Shown here in pieces: positions 15,271 through 22,851 of a DNA stretch of 22,851 bases. Within the stretch, counting starts at the first letter, position 1. Each line of letters starts with the position of its first letter. The DNA is taken from positions 1 to 22,851 of the forward strand of contig JBBRGN010000040.1 of the NCBI GenBank assembly GCA_038240665.1, read 5' to 3'. The notes beneath the pieces were generated by a model. The model searched no databases and was not told the origin of the DNA. It saw nothing but the letters and a program-made list of their open reading frames with translations. This DNA comes from Haliscomenobacter sp038240665 (GTDB taxonomy: Bacteria > Bacteroidota > Bacteroidia > Chitinophagales > Saprospiraceae). Made by a program: the position numbers and the translations under genes.

Positions 15271-16320
15271 ATGGCAAAACTTAATTTCGGTGGCGTAGAA
15301 GAAAACGTGGTTACCCGCGAAGAATTTCCACTCGAACATGCACTAGAGGTATTGAAGAACGAAACCATCGCCATTATTGGCTATGGCGTACAAGGTCCCG
15401 GACAAGCGCTGAACCTGCGCGACAATGGTTTTAACGTTATCATTGGCCAACGCGAACCTTCTACTTCTTGGGACAAAGCAGTAGAAGATGGTTTTGTGCC
15501 TGGCAAAACCCTTTTCAGCATTGAAGAAGCTGCTGAGCGTGGTACCATTATCCAATACTTGCTATCGGATGCCGCTCAAATTGCCGTATGGCCAACTTTG
15601 AAAAAATACCTTACTGCCGGTAAGGCATTGTATTTTTCACACGGTTTTGGCATTACTTATAAAGAACGTTCTGGCATTATTCCACCAGCGGATGTAGATG
15701 TCATTTTGGTAGCACCTAAGGGCTCTGGAACCAGCTTGCGTCGTTTGTTTTTGGAAGGCCGCGGGTTGAATTCGAGCTTTGCCATTTTCCAAGATGCAAC
15801 TGGTCGCGCACAAGAGCGTTCCGTTGCTTTGGGCATCGGTATTGGTTCAGGATACTTATTTGAAACGACCTTCAAAAACGAAGTATACAGCGACCTTACT
15901 GGCGAACGTGGTACTTTGATGGGCGCTATTCAAGGTATTTTTGCCGCACAATACGATGAATTGCGTCGTCGTGGGCACACGCCATCAGAAGCATTCAACG
16001 AAACGGTTGAAGAATTGACCCAAAGCTTGATGCCTTTGGTAGCTGAAAACGGCATGGACTGGATGTACGCCAACTGTTCTACTACTGCTCAGCGCGGTGC
16101 ATTAGACTGGTGGAAGAAATTCCGTGATGCGGTTGCTCCGGTTTTCAAAGAGCTATACGACAATGTTGCTGCTGGCGAGGAAGCACAACGCTCTATTGAT
16201 TCCAATGGACAAGCGGATTACCGCGTGAAATTGGAAGCTGAATTGAAAGAACTACACGATAGCGAAATGTGGCAAGCTGGCCAAACAGTACGCAACTTGC
16301 GTCCTGAAAAGCAAGGCTAA
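15271..16320 (+). CDS. ilvC: Ketol-acid reductoisomerase, class I, fungal-like type
   Basis: IlvC isomerises and reduces acetolactate or acetohydroxybutyrate to the dihydroxy acids leading to valine, leucine and isoleucine, using NADPH and magnesium. The N-terminal Rossmann domain has GYGVQGPGQALNLRDNG at about 36-52 and the cofactor loop GQREPSTSW. The C-terminal metal-binding domain has SDLTGERGTLMG and AFNETVEELTQS, with the conserved acidic ligands. At 349 residues it is a class I enzyme. By eye it resembles yeast Ilv5 more than the E. coli or typical bacterial forms: QALNLRDNG, VILVAPKGSG, FLEGRGLNSS, SEAFNETVEE, CSTTAQRGALDW and VRNLRPE are near-identical. No mitochondrial presequence is present. 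It is followed by ilvA after 72 bases. Confidence 0.95.
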   Translation: MAKLNFGGVEENVVTREEFPLEHALEVLKNETIAIIGYGVQGPGQALNLRDNGFNVIIGQREPSTSWDKAVEDGFVPGKTLFSIEEAAERGTIIQYLLSDAAQIAVWPTLKKYLTAGKALYFSHGFGITYKERSGIIPPADVDVILVAPKGSGTSLRRLFLEGRGLNSSFAIFQDATGRAQERSVALGIGIGSGYLFETTFKNEVYSDLTGERGTLMGAIQGIFAAQYDELRRRGHTPSEAFNETVEELTQSLMPLVAENGMDWMYANCSTTAQRGALDWWKKFRDAVAPVFKELYDNVAAGEEAQRSIDSNGQADYRVKLEAELKELHDSEMWQAGQTVRNLRPEKQG

Positions 16321-16334
16321 TTAATATAATGGTA

Positions 16335-16371
16335 AATTGCGAGTGCTGGGGATCCTCCGGCATTCGCAATT
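16335..16371 (+). repeat. Hairpin between ilvC and ilvA
   Basis: AATTGCGAGTGC (16335-16346) pairs with GCATTCGCAATT (16360-16371), with one G-U wobble, around a 13-base GC-rich loop. No T-run follows, so it is more likely an mRNA-stability or processing element for the ilvC message than a terminator. Confidence 0.5.
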
Positions 16372-16392
16372 CCCTCCTAGTCAACTTATCCT

Positions 16393-17664
16393 ATGATCAA
16401 TATCTCTTCTGGAACATCCACCCTCATCAGCGTAGAGAACATCTACAAAGCTAAAGTGCGTCTAAAAGGGATTGCCGAGCAAACTCCTTTGCTGTACAAT
16501 GCCAACCTTTCCGAGCATTTTGGGTGCAAAGTGTACCTTAAGCGAGAAGATCTTCAGGTAGTTCGATCGTATAAAATTCGCGGTGCCTACAACAAGATGG
16601 CTTCTTTATCCAAAGAACAACTGTCAAAAGGAGTGGTGTGTGCCAGCGCAGGCAATCATGCGCAAGGCGTGGCTTTTGCTTGTCAAAAAATGCAGATCCC
16701 CGGGGCAATTTATATGCCCAGCGTAACGCCCATGCAGAAAGTCAGCAAAGTCAAATTGTTTGGTAAGCAATTCGTTGAAGTCATTTTGACGGGCGATACT
16801 TTTGATGATGCCTATGCCGAAGCTTTGGCTTATTGCAACCAGGAAGGAAAAGCTTTTATCCACCCTTTTGATGATGAAAAGGTGATGGAAGGTCAGGGTA
16901 CAGTGGGATTAGAGATCCTTGAAGAATGCACTGAGCCCATTGATTACATTTTTGTCGGCATTGGCGGTGGTGGATTGGTATCAGGATTGGGCAGTTATTT
17001 TAAGCAAATTAGTCCCACTACAAAAATTATCGGTGTTGAACCGACCGGAGCTCCTTCGATGAAAGAGGCCTTGATCATGGGTGAAGTAGTGACCCTTGAT
17101 CAAATTGATCCCTTTGTAGATGGCGCTGCGGTAAAAAGGGTAGGAGAGAAGACCTTCAAAATTGCCCAACAAGTATTGGAAGATGTGGTTTTGGTTGATG
17201 AAGGCAAAGTGTGTAGCACCATTTTGCAATTGTACAATGAAGAAGGCATTGTTGTAGAACCTGCTGGAGCGTTAGCGATTGCCGCTTTGGATCAATTTCG
17301 CGAACAGATCAAGGGAAAAACCGTGGTCTGTGTGGTGAGTGGTAGCAACAACGACATTACCCGTACCGAAGAGATCAAAGAACGATCGCTGTTGTACGAA
17401 GGCTTGAAACACTACTTTATCATCCGTTTTCCTCAACGTGCCGGGGCACTGCGCGAATTTCTCAACAATGTGCTGTGCCCAACCGACGACATCACCCATT
17501 TTGAATACACCAAAAAACACAATCGGGAGAATGGCCCCGCACTGGTCGGTATTCAAATGCAACGCAAAGAAGATTACGCAGGTTTGATTCAGCGTATGGA
17601 ACAATACCGCATCAATTACCAGACCTTAAACGACCAGAAGATGTTGTTCGATTTGTTGATATAG
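16393..17664 (+). CDS. ilvA: Threonine ammonia-lyase (biosynthetic threonine dehydratase)
   Basis: IlvA converts threonine to 2-oxobutanoate, the entry to isoleucine synthesis. The PLP lysine is Lys61 in RSYKIRGAYNKM. The phosphate-binding glycine loop is FVGIGGGGLVSG at about 189-200, SAGNHAQGVA lies at about 86-95, and CVVSGSNND closes the catalytic fold-type II domain. A C-terminal regulatory domain of about 85 residues, starting at YFIIRFPQRAGALREF, is a single ACT-like domain, so isoleucine feedback is likely; E. coli IlvA carries two such subdomains. The length of 423 residues fits the single-domain form. It follows ilvC with 72 bases between, and probably shares its transcript. It is convergent with the EVE gene only 12 bases away. 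Confidence 0.94.
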   Translation: MINISSGTSTLISVENIYKAKVRLKGIAEQTPLLYNANLSEHFGCKVYLKREDLQVVRSYKIRGAYNKMASLSKEQLSKGVVCASAGNHAQGVAFACQKMQIPGAIYMPSVTPMQKVSKVKLFGKQFVEVILTGDTFDDAYAEALAYCNQEGKAFIHPFDDEKVMEGQGTVGLEILEECTEPIDYIFVGIGGGGLVSGLGSYFKQISPTTKIIGVEPTGAPSMKEALIMGEVVTLDQIDPFVDGAAVKRVGEKTFKIAQQVLEDVVLVDEGKVCSTILQLYNEEGIVVEPAGALAIAALDQFREQIKGKTVVCVVSGSNNDITRTEEIKERSLLYEGLKHYFIIRFPQRAGALREFLNNVLCPTDDITHFEYTKKHNRENGPALVGIQMQRKEDYAGLIQRMEQYRINYQTLNDQKMLFDLLI

Positions 17665-17676
17665 CATTATCCGTGC

Positions 17677-18102
17677 TTACAAAAAATCCAAACTCGTTTC
17701 CCCCAACGCCAAAATTTTCACAAACTCCACATCCGATACCGGCATTACGGATAAGCGACTTTGGCGAATCAACCCAATCTGCTGTAGCTCAGGCATTGAT
17801 TTGATCTCTTTGAGCGTGACGGGTCGATTCAAGCGTTTGAGTGGTGCTACTTCCACTACCGACCAATCGCCTTCTTCGGCAGTAGGATCGGGATAATGTT
17901 CGTGGATGACTTGGCAGACGGCTACTACTTCCAACCCTTTTTGGCTATGGTAAAACAGCACCGGGTCGCCTTCCTTCATGGCACGGAGATTGTTGCGGGC
18001 AGCATAGTTGCGCACGCCGTCCCACATGGATTTTCCGAGTCGCTCCAAATCGTCGTAACTAAATGCGTCGGGTTCGGATTTGATTAACCAATAACTCATC
18101 AT
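17677..18102 (-). CDS. EVE-domain (PUA-like) protein
   Basis: This is a stand-alone EVE-domain protein of about 141-142 residues. The family, which includes human THYN1, has the PUA/YTH-like fold and is thought to bind modified nucleobases. Hallmarks are SYWLIKSEPDAFSYDDL at the N-terminus, WDGVRNYAARNNLRAMK, GDPVLFYHS, HYPDPTAE, and SRLSVMPVSDVEF at the C-terminus. Two adjacent ATGs (18102 and 18099) overlap the stop of the TrmH gene as ATGATGA, so translational coupling is likely; the longer open frame beyond them is not conserved in character. It is the last gene of the pyrG operon. The ligand is not readable from the sequence. Confidence 0.92.
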   Translation of the reverse strand: MMSYWLIKSEPDAFSYDDLERLGKSMWDGVRNYAARNNLRAMKEGDPVLFYHSQKGLEVVAVCQVIHEHYPDPTAEEGDWSVVEVAPLKRLNRPVTLKEIKSMPELQQIGLIRQSRLSVMPVSDVEFVKILALGETSLDFL

Positions 18103-18662
18103 TGCGTATTTTGTGGGGCGTGTTTCGGCGTGCTGAATTTCCATTGCCGAAACAATTCCCAGGTTACGATGCCAATACAAACTGCTATATTGAATGAATG
18201 TTTTGCGCCATATTGAGGTACTTCAATAGTACCGTCTACTATTTCCATTACGCCCTCGCTTACACCCACTACTTCATTGCCAAAAACCAGCGCAACTTTG
18301 CCTTCTACCGGGAAATCGAATGCCTCTAAAGATTGACTGCCCTGTGCTTGTTCAACAGCCCATACTTGCCAGCCCTCGGCTTGTAGGGTGCGAACAGCCT
18401 CGCAAGGATCCTCGATGTAGCACCAATCAACGGATTCTGTCGCTCCAATAGCTGTTTTAAGAATTTCCTTGTGGGGCGGCGTTGCTGTAATACCACAAAG
18501 ATAGATTTTCTCTAATGCAAAACCATCGGCAGTACGAAATGCTGAGCCGGTGTTTAGTCCCGAACGTACATTATCCAATACCAGTATGATCGGGGTTTTG
18601 GCTTGTTTTTTGAAATCGGCTATACTGATTCGCTGTAGCTCCAGCAGGTTCTTTTTGCGCAT
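18099..18662 (-). CDS. TrmH/SpoU-family RNA 2'-O-methyltransferase
   Basis: SPOUT-fold enzymes of this family methylate ribose 2'-OH groups in tRNA or rRNA with S-adenosylmethionine. Motif 1 is NVRSGLNTGSAFRTAD at about 33-48, with the conserved N and R. The knotted SAM-binding region holds VALVFGNEVVGVSEG and IEVPQYGAKHSFNIAVCIGIV; the usual motif 3 NHSLNVSVA reads KHSFNIAVC here. There is no N-terminal RNA-binding extension, and 187 residues is a minimal catalytic domain. The substrate cannot be assigned; TrmH-like tRNA Gm18 is one possibility. ATG at 18662 sits 2 bases after the upstream stop, with TTGAGG before it; a TTG two codons upstream is the alternative start. It overlaps the EVE gene. 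Confidence 0.92.
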   Translation of the reverse strand: MRKKNLLELQRISIADFKKQAKTPIILVLDNVRSGLNTGSAFRTADGFALEKIYLCGITATPPHKEILKTAIGATESVDWCYIEDPCEAVRTLQAEGWQVWAVEQAQGSQSLEAFDFPVEGKVALVFGNEVVGVSEGVMEIVDGTIEVPQYGAKHSFNIAVCIGIVTWELFRQWKFSTPKHAPQNTQ

Positions 18663-18664
18663 CC

Positions 18665-20068
18665 TCAATCCATTTTTTTAAACAAGATAGCGGTTAAAAA
18701 GCCTTGTTGAAAGACGACTTCTTGTTTCCAATCTTTGAATAATGTAATTCGCTCGGCATCGGAAAAATCATTCATGGTGCGGAGGTAAAAAATATAGGAT
18801 TGCTGTTCTAGGTTTTTGGCGGTAAATCCCCTTTGCTGCTGGGAAAGGTCGCGCCAATGTAAAGGGCCTATTTCCGGAAAAGCGGTTCCCACCTCATTTA
18901 ATGGAATGTGTTTTTGATCCAGGTAATCGATCATTTTTTGTCGCAATGCGTAATGCGGCCAATGCGCCAAGGTGGTATCCCAACTTTGGGCAATGTAAGG
19001 CGGATAGATCCAAAAATGGCCACTGATCAAACCAATCAGAGTGAAAGCGAATAAAAAGGATTTCCAGCGCTCAGATAAACAGCTTTTCAGCAACAATACA
19101 ACGAACAAAATATCGGCGCTGAGAAAAAAAGGCCCCAAGTAACGATGTAAATTTACCCCGCGGTACACCAAAAAACTAAAACTCTCCATAGCCAGCATGA
19201 CCAAACAAAGGATGCTTAATCTGCGAACGTGATCCAGCTTCCAGAACGGTTGCCAATACCGCCAAATAATGGCAGCGATGATACCCATTGATAACCAAAG
19301 AAATATCCGTCCAAAATCCAGTAATCGCAAAATTAATACAACGGCATTACGGACTAAACCCGACCAACCAACCTTTGCAAAACTGGGCGCCCAGGGAGAA
19401 TCGGCATGGAAGCCAATCCAACCTTTTGCTTGATAATGCAGCAGCAAAAAAGCCAATGATAGCAGACCAGCAGGGACATAAGCCAGCATTTTTTGTAGTC
19501 CAAAGCGCCAGTCCAATACTTTTTTTTCGGCGGCAAGTATTTCAAAAACGTACAATCCTGCGGTGGCCATCATTCCGCGCATACTGGTTGCCGATAACAT
19601 TAGCGTACCTACAACAAGCAACCAGCGTTGGTGCGTCCAACTTCCGTAAAGACCAAGTAGGAAGCCTGCAATGACAACATTATCGGGGCTAACCAGCGTA
19701 CTCTGCGTAGCAAAAACTGGGTCGACAAAAATCAATAAGGGAAGCCAATCGCCCGTTCCTGGATGCAATCGATCGCCCAATTTTGCCAATACGGCGATAG
19801 TAATCAAAATAAAAGGAAATACAGCGAAATGACTTACCGGTAAGGATTGTCCAAACAGCTGCCATAGAAAAGCCAAGTACATCCCAAAACCCGGGGGATG
19901 CCCGCTGTCGATGACAGCGGGCAACAACAGGGAATGAAAACGATGGTCAAAAAACCATTGTGCCTGTCGCGAAGCCAACTGAGTAGTATCCCAAAAAAAA
20001 GGATGGCGGCACGACAAAAAAAGCCCTAGAACAGCCAGCGTGGCATATATCCAGAAGGAAATTCTCAT
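18665..20068 (-). CDS. GT-C-like polytopic membrane glycosyltransferase candidate
   Basis: The protein of 467 residues has about ten or eleven hydrophobic helices and a soluble C-terminal part of roughly 100 residues. After the first helix the sequence FFWDT (Asp27) stands where GT-C enzymes place a catalytic acidic residue in the first periplasmic loop. SGHPPGFGMYLAFLWQLFG at about 56-74 resembles the HPPLYxxL motif of PMT/ArnT-like glycosyltransferases, and LVSPDNVVIAGFLLGLY follows the same pattern. A lipid-linked sugar donor is expected, but donor and acceptor are unknown. Its ATG overlaps the pyrG stop as ATGA, and its stop lies 2 bases before the TrmH-family start. No other glycan genes are nearby. 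Confidence 0.75.
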   Translation of the reverse strand: MRISFWIYATLAVLGLFLSCRHPFFWDTTQLASRQAQWFFDHRFHSLLLPAVIDSGHPPGFGMYLAFLWQLFGQSLPVSHFAVFPFILITIAVLAKLGDRLHPGTGDWLPLLIFVDPVFATQSTLVSPDNVVIAGFLLGLYGSWTHQRWLLVVGTLMLSATSMRGMMATAGLYVFEILAAEKKVLDWRFGLQKMLAYVPAGLLSLAFLLLHYQAKGWIGFHADSPWAPSFAKVGWSGLVRNAVVLILRLLDFGRIFLWLSMGIIAAIIWRYWQPFWKLDHVRRLSILCLVMLAMESFSFLVYRGVNLHRYLGPFFLSADILFVVLLLKSCLSERWKSFLFAFTLIGLISGHFWIYPPYIAQSWDTTLAHWPHYALRQKMIDYLDQKHIPLNEVGTAFPEIGPLHWRDLSQQQRGFTAKNLEQQSYIFYLRTMNDFSDAERITLFKDWKQEVVFQQGFLTAILFKKMD

Positions 20069-21681
20069 TTTTGTTTTTTGTACTCCATCGCCGCCCTTAC
20101 AAAATCAACAAATAAAGGGTGCGGGTTTTCGACGGTACTTTTGAGTTCGGGGTGAAATTGAACACCTATAAACCAAGGATGGCCTTTTAACTCCACGATT
20201 TCCACCAAATCAGACTCTGGATTCACGCCCGTGGAAATAAAACCGGATTGCTCAAATTGTTCGCGGTATTTGTTGTTGAATTCAAAACGGTGACGATGGC
20301 GTTCGCTGATTTTTAACTTGCCATAAATCTGTGCCGCTTTGGACTTACGGCGTAGTTCACAGTCGTAAGCGCCCAAACGCATCGTGCCGCCTTTCATGGT
20401 GATCTTTTTCTGATCGGGCATCATGTCAATCACTGGATATAGAGTTTCTTCATCCACTTCAGTAGAGGAAGCTTCCGGAAATCCCAATACATTTTGAGCA
20501 TATTCCACAACAGCACATTGCATCCCCAAACAGATACCAAAAAACGGGATTTTGTTTTCCCGAACATATTGGATGGCGCGTATTTTCCCCTCGATGCCGC
20601 GTAACCCAAATCCAGGGGCAACCAGGATTCCATCTAAGCCCTCAAGGCGTTGAAGAAATTCCTCTTGACTACCTTCCAAGTGCTTGGAATGGATGGGGTC
20701 AACGATGACCTTGCATTCATTCATGGCACCAGCATGGATAAACGACTCGTAGATCGATTTATAGGCGTCTTGAAGTTCATTGTATTTTCCTACCAAGCCA
20801 ATCCGTACCGTATAAACTGGATTTTTTAATTTGGCCAGGAAGTTTTTCCAAGCCGAAAGATCTGGTTCGCGGCGATCCTGCAAACGCAACTTTGTCAGCA
20901 CAGTGGCATCCAAACGTTCCTTAAGCATCAGTAGGGGCACATCGTAAATGGTTTCGGCATCCATCGCCTCGATGACGGAACCCACATCCACATTACAAAA
21001 AAGAGCCAACTTGCGACGGATGTCCATCGTCAAGGGGTATTCGGTACGACACACCAAAATATCCGGTTGAATTCCGGTGTTGAGCAATTCTTTGACAGAA
21101 TGCTGGGTAGGCTTCGTTTTTAACTCCTTGGCTGCTTTGAGATAAGGAATCAACGTGAGATGGATTACCAAACAATTGTCGATACCCAATTCCCAACGCA
21201 GTTGTCGCAAAGACTCCAGATAGGGTAAGGATTCAATATCGCCTACGGTTCCGCCCAATTCGGTGATCACGATGTCATGTTTTTGGCCATCGCCCAGCAA
21301 TTGCACCCGACGTTTGATCTCATCGGTGATGTGCGGTACCACTTGAACCGTTTTTCCTAAATACGCGCCAGCTCTTTCCTGGTCAATGACCGTGCTATAA
21401 ATGCGCCCGGTGGTAACATTATTAGCCTGGGAAGTTGGCGTGTTAAGAAAACGTTCGTAATGCCCAAGATCCAGATCGGTCTCGGCACCATCATCGGTGA
21501 CAAAGCACTCGCCGTGTTCATAAGGATTGAGTGTACCTGGATCCACGTTGATGTAGGGATCAAACTTTTGGATGGTAACTGAGAAACCTCTGGCTTGCAG
21601 CAGTTTGGCTAAGGATGCGGAAATAATGCCTTTGCCTAAAGAAGAAGTTACGCCGCCCGTAACAAAAATATACTTGGTCAT
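20065..21681 (-). CDS. pyrG: CTP synthase
   Basis: PyrG aminates UTP to CTP with ATP and glutamine, in the cytoplasm. The amidoligase domain (about 1-270) has YIFVTGGVTSSLGKG at the N-terminus, QKFDPYINVDPGTLNP, EHGECFVTDDGAETDLDLGHYERF and ELGGTVGDIES. The glutaminase domain (about 290-538) has the nucleophile Cys384 in GICLGMQ and GVQFHPE with the catalytic His-Glu pair; APGFGLRGIEGK is the oxyanion region, with AP in place of the more common PG. The length is standard. It is the first gene of a four-gene minus-strand run and overlaps the next by 4 bases. Confidence 0.97.
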   Translation of the reverse strand: MTKYIFVTGGVTSSLGKGIISASLAKLLQARGFSVTIQKFDPYINVDPGTLNPYEHGECFVTDDGAETDLDLGHYERFLNTPTSQANNVTTGRIYSTVIDQERAGAYLGKTVQVVPHITDEIKRRVQLLGDGQKHDIVITELGGTVGDIESLPYLESLRQLRWELGIDNCLVIHLTLIPYLKAAKELKTKPTQHSVKELLNTGIQPDILVCRTEYPLTMDIRRKLALFCNVDVGSVIEAMDAETIYDVPLLMLKERLDATVLTKLRLQDRREPDLSAWKNFLAKLKNPVYTVRIGLVGKYNELQDAYKSIYESFIHAGAMNECKVIVDPIHSKHLEGSQEEFLQRLEGLDGILVAPGFGLRGIEGKIRAIQYVRENKIPFFGICLGMQCAVVEYAQNVLGFPEASSTEVDEETLYPVIDMMPDQKKITMKGGTMRLGAYDCELRRKSKAAQIYGKLKISERHRHRFEFNNKYREQFEQSGFISTGVNPESDLVEIVELKGHPWFIGVQFHPELKSTVENPHPLFVDFVRAAMEYKKQK

Positions 21682-21706
21682 AATTAAAAAAGCTTGTTAC
21701 GGATCA

Positions 21707-21714
21707 CAAAGTTA
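21707..21714 (-). promoter_or_regulatory. -7 element of the pyrG operon promoter
   Basis: Read on the minus strand the bases are TAACTTTG, an exact TAnnTTTG match, 25 bases before the pyrG ATG. The -33 region has no clear TTTG (TTTCTG is nearby). It is the same octamer found before the ArsC-like gene and the btaA operon. Confidence 0.55.
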
Positions 21715-21868
21715 GGTAAAAGAGAACAGGAATCGGCGCAGAAATAAATTTTAGCAAAAAAAAGTCCGATATACTTGCATGTAATGTTAATTATTTGTAA
21801 ACTTTAAGTTACTTAAATGTAAATTTAATTTTTACCTTCCTACAAAGGAACAAAATTCAGGAAACAAA

Positions 21869-22804
21869 ATGGGAATAGTTAGAAAAATGGCAGTTTTTTG
21901 GAGCGTGATGGTTTTTTCTGGGCTTATTTCCGGACAAACCAAGGTGGCTTATCTAGGAGCCGAAGAAAAGAGTTCGGCAATTGAAAAAACGATGTTGACA
22001 TCAAATACCCGTGCTATAGCATATGTTAAAGCGGGAAATTTACTATTAGTTAAAGCAGAGCTAGGCTCAAAAGAGGGCGTTTTTATTTTGGATACTGGTG
22101 CGCCTACCCTCGTGATCAATTACGTGGGTAAACGCAAACAAATTCCAGCCCAAGGAGTAACTGGTGCTTTAATGGTAGAAGATACTTTGGTCAAACGGTT
22201 TCGTTGGAACAATACCGAGTGGAGGGATGTCAACGGTTTGGTAGTAGATATGAAGCATTTTGAAGATGTTTCTTCGCGGGATTTAAGGGGTTTAATAGGC
22301 TACGAGATCCTTAAAAATTACGAAATGATCGTTGATCCTGGGAATCAAACGATTCATTTGTTAAGCAGTAGAAAGAACCTCCCTTATGATCCGAATCAGG
22401 TACTCACTACTGTGCCCATGTTACAACTAGACCATTTACCGATCATTGAAGTGGAGATCAATGGCAAAAAAGTACTTTTGGGAGTTGATACTGGCGCAGA
22501 GATCAATTTTCTTGATCAGCGTTTGATCGATGAGGGGATATTGAAAGCAAGTGAATCAGTGGGATCAAACTTGGTGAGAGGCTTGGATAATTTTGAAAAA
22601 CGCAATGAGAAACTACTTTTTGACTACGTCACAATAGGTGGGATTGTACTAAAAGATCAAGTTTTTGCAGTTGCAGATTTAAAAAATCTTTTTCCAGCAA
22701 GCAATGAATTAAAAATCCAGGGGCTGGTGGGGAATTCTTTTTTGAATCAATTCCGCTACAGCATGAACTACCGGAAAGGAACTTTTACGATTATTAATTT
22801 CTAG
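21869..22804 (+). CDS. Exported protein with two retropepsin-like aspartyl protease motifs
   Basis: The protein of 311 residues begins with a signal peptide (hydrophobic core FWSVMVFSGLISG, cleavage near Gln23). It holds two clan AA motifs: FILDTGAPTLV with Asp75 and LGVDTGAEINFL with Asp207. Each is followed by a hydrophobic strand resembling the second half of a retropepsin domain: LIGYEILKNY and GLVGNSFLNQF, the G-(F/Y)xxL type segment. It therefore looks like two retropepsin-like domains in one chain, about residues 50-165 and 180-311, capable of forming an intramolecular pepsin-like active site. No PDZ domain is present, unlike many bacterial relatives. An aspartyl protease of the periplasm or cell surface is the likely role; the target is unknown. 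AGGAA lies 7-8 bases before the ATG. It diverges from pyrG. Confidence 0.8.
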   Translation: MGIVRKMAVFWSVMVFSGLISGQTKVAYLGAEEKSSAIEKTMLTSNTRAIAYVKAGNLLLVKAELGSKEGVFILDTGAPTLVINYVGKRKQIPAQGVTGALMVEDTLVKRFRWNNTEWRDVNGLVVDMKHFEDVSSRDLRGLIGYEILKNYEMIVDPGNQTIHLLSSRKNLPYDPNQVLTTVPMLQLDHLPIIEVEINGKKVLLGVDTGAEINFLDQRLIDEGILKASESVGSNLVRGLDNFEKRNEKLLFDYVTIGGIVLKDQVFAVADLKNLFPASNELKIQGLVGNSFLNQFRYSMNYRKGTFTIINF

Positions 22805-22851
22805 TCTAAGGTCATTGTACGCTGTGAAAAAAGCGAGGGCGCTCAAATCTT
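22805..22851. other. Window edge, nothing recognised
   Basis: The last 47 bases after the aspartyl-protease-like gene show no start of a further gene and no clear terminator. Confidence 0.5.

Noticed and set aside
1..22851. CRISPR arrays, tRNA or rRNA genes, insertion sequences, phage genes
   Set aside because: I looked for regular repeats, cloverleaf-like segments, terminal repeats with transposase frames and phage structural proteins, and found none.

Overview
The window looks like chromosomal DNA from a member of the Bacteroidota, probably the Saprospiria/Chitinophagia side. The evidence is moderate GC, starts with A-rich upstream regions rather than clear Shine-Dalgarno sites, several -7 elements of the Bacteroidota type (TAnnTTTG, here TAACTTTG), a DUF6089-type outer-membrane protein ending in a CPRF-like tail, and Bacteroidota-style RimO, MurB and CTP synthase sequences. 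No tRNA, rRNA, CRISPR array, intact insertion sequence or phage gene was seen. Most of the window is housekeeping, and phylum and class are inferred from protein character only.

Layout. 1-3210: proline dehydrogenase (+) faces a lipoprotein-type MsrB (-) across a perfect 30-bp inverted repeat; a small four-helix membrane protein (-) and a gene-poor stretch follow. 3211-8200: rimO (-), an outer-membrane barrel protein (+), and a probable ABC exporter-murB operon (-). 8700-10163: a DUF6089 outer-membrane protein and a small protein with the ArsC/low-molecular-weight phosphatase fold whose catalytic Cys and Arg appear to be replaced. 10279-14994: polyphosphate kinase ppk1, then a btaA-btaB-like pair for betaine lipid synthesis and a GNAT acetyltransferase, all on +. 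15271-17664: ilvC (closely resembling the fungal mitochondrial form) and ilvA. 17677-21681: a tightly overlapping minus-strand operon pyrG, GT-C-like membrane protein, TrmH-family RNA methyltransferase, EVE-domain protein. 21869-22804: an exported protein with two retropepsin-like Asp-Thr-Gly motifs.

How the genes fit together. The most interesting block is ppk1 plus btaAB. Polyphosphate kinase manages phosphate stores, and BtaA/BtaB are known to make the phosphorus-free lipid DGTS, which in Rhodobacter replaces phospholipid under phosphate starvation. Side by side they suggest a phosphate-economy locus; the shared role is inferred. An intrinsic terminator lies between btaA and btaB, and the btaA leader can fold in two mutually exclusive ways. 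The second notable block is the pyrG operon, where an RNA methyltransferase overlaps an EVE-domain protein of a family thought to bind modified bases. ilvC and ilvA serve isoleucine/valine synthesis; MsrB and RimO deal with methionine repair and ribosome modification; the ABC exporter, MurB and barrel proteins belong to the cell envelope.
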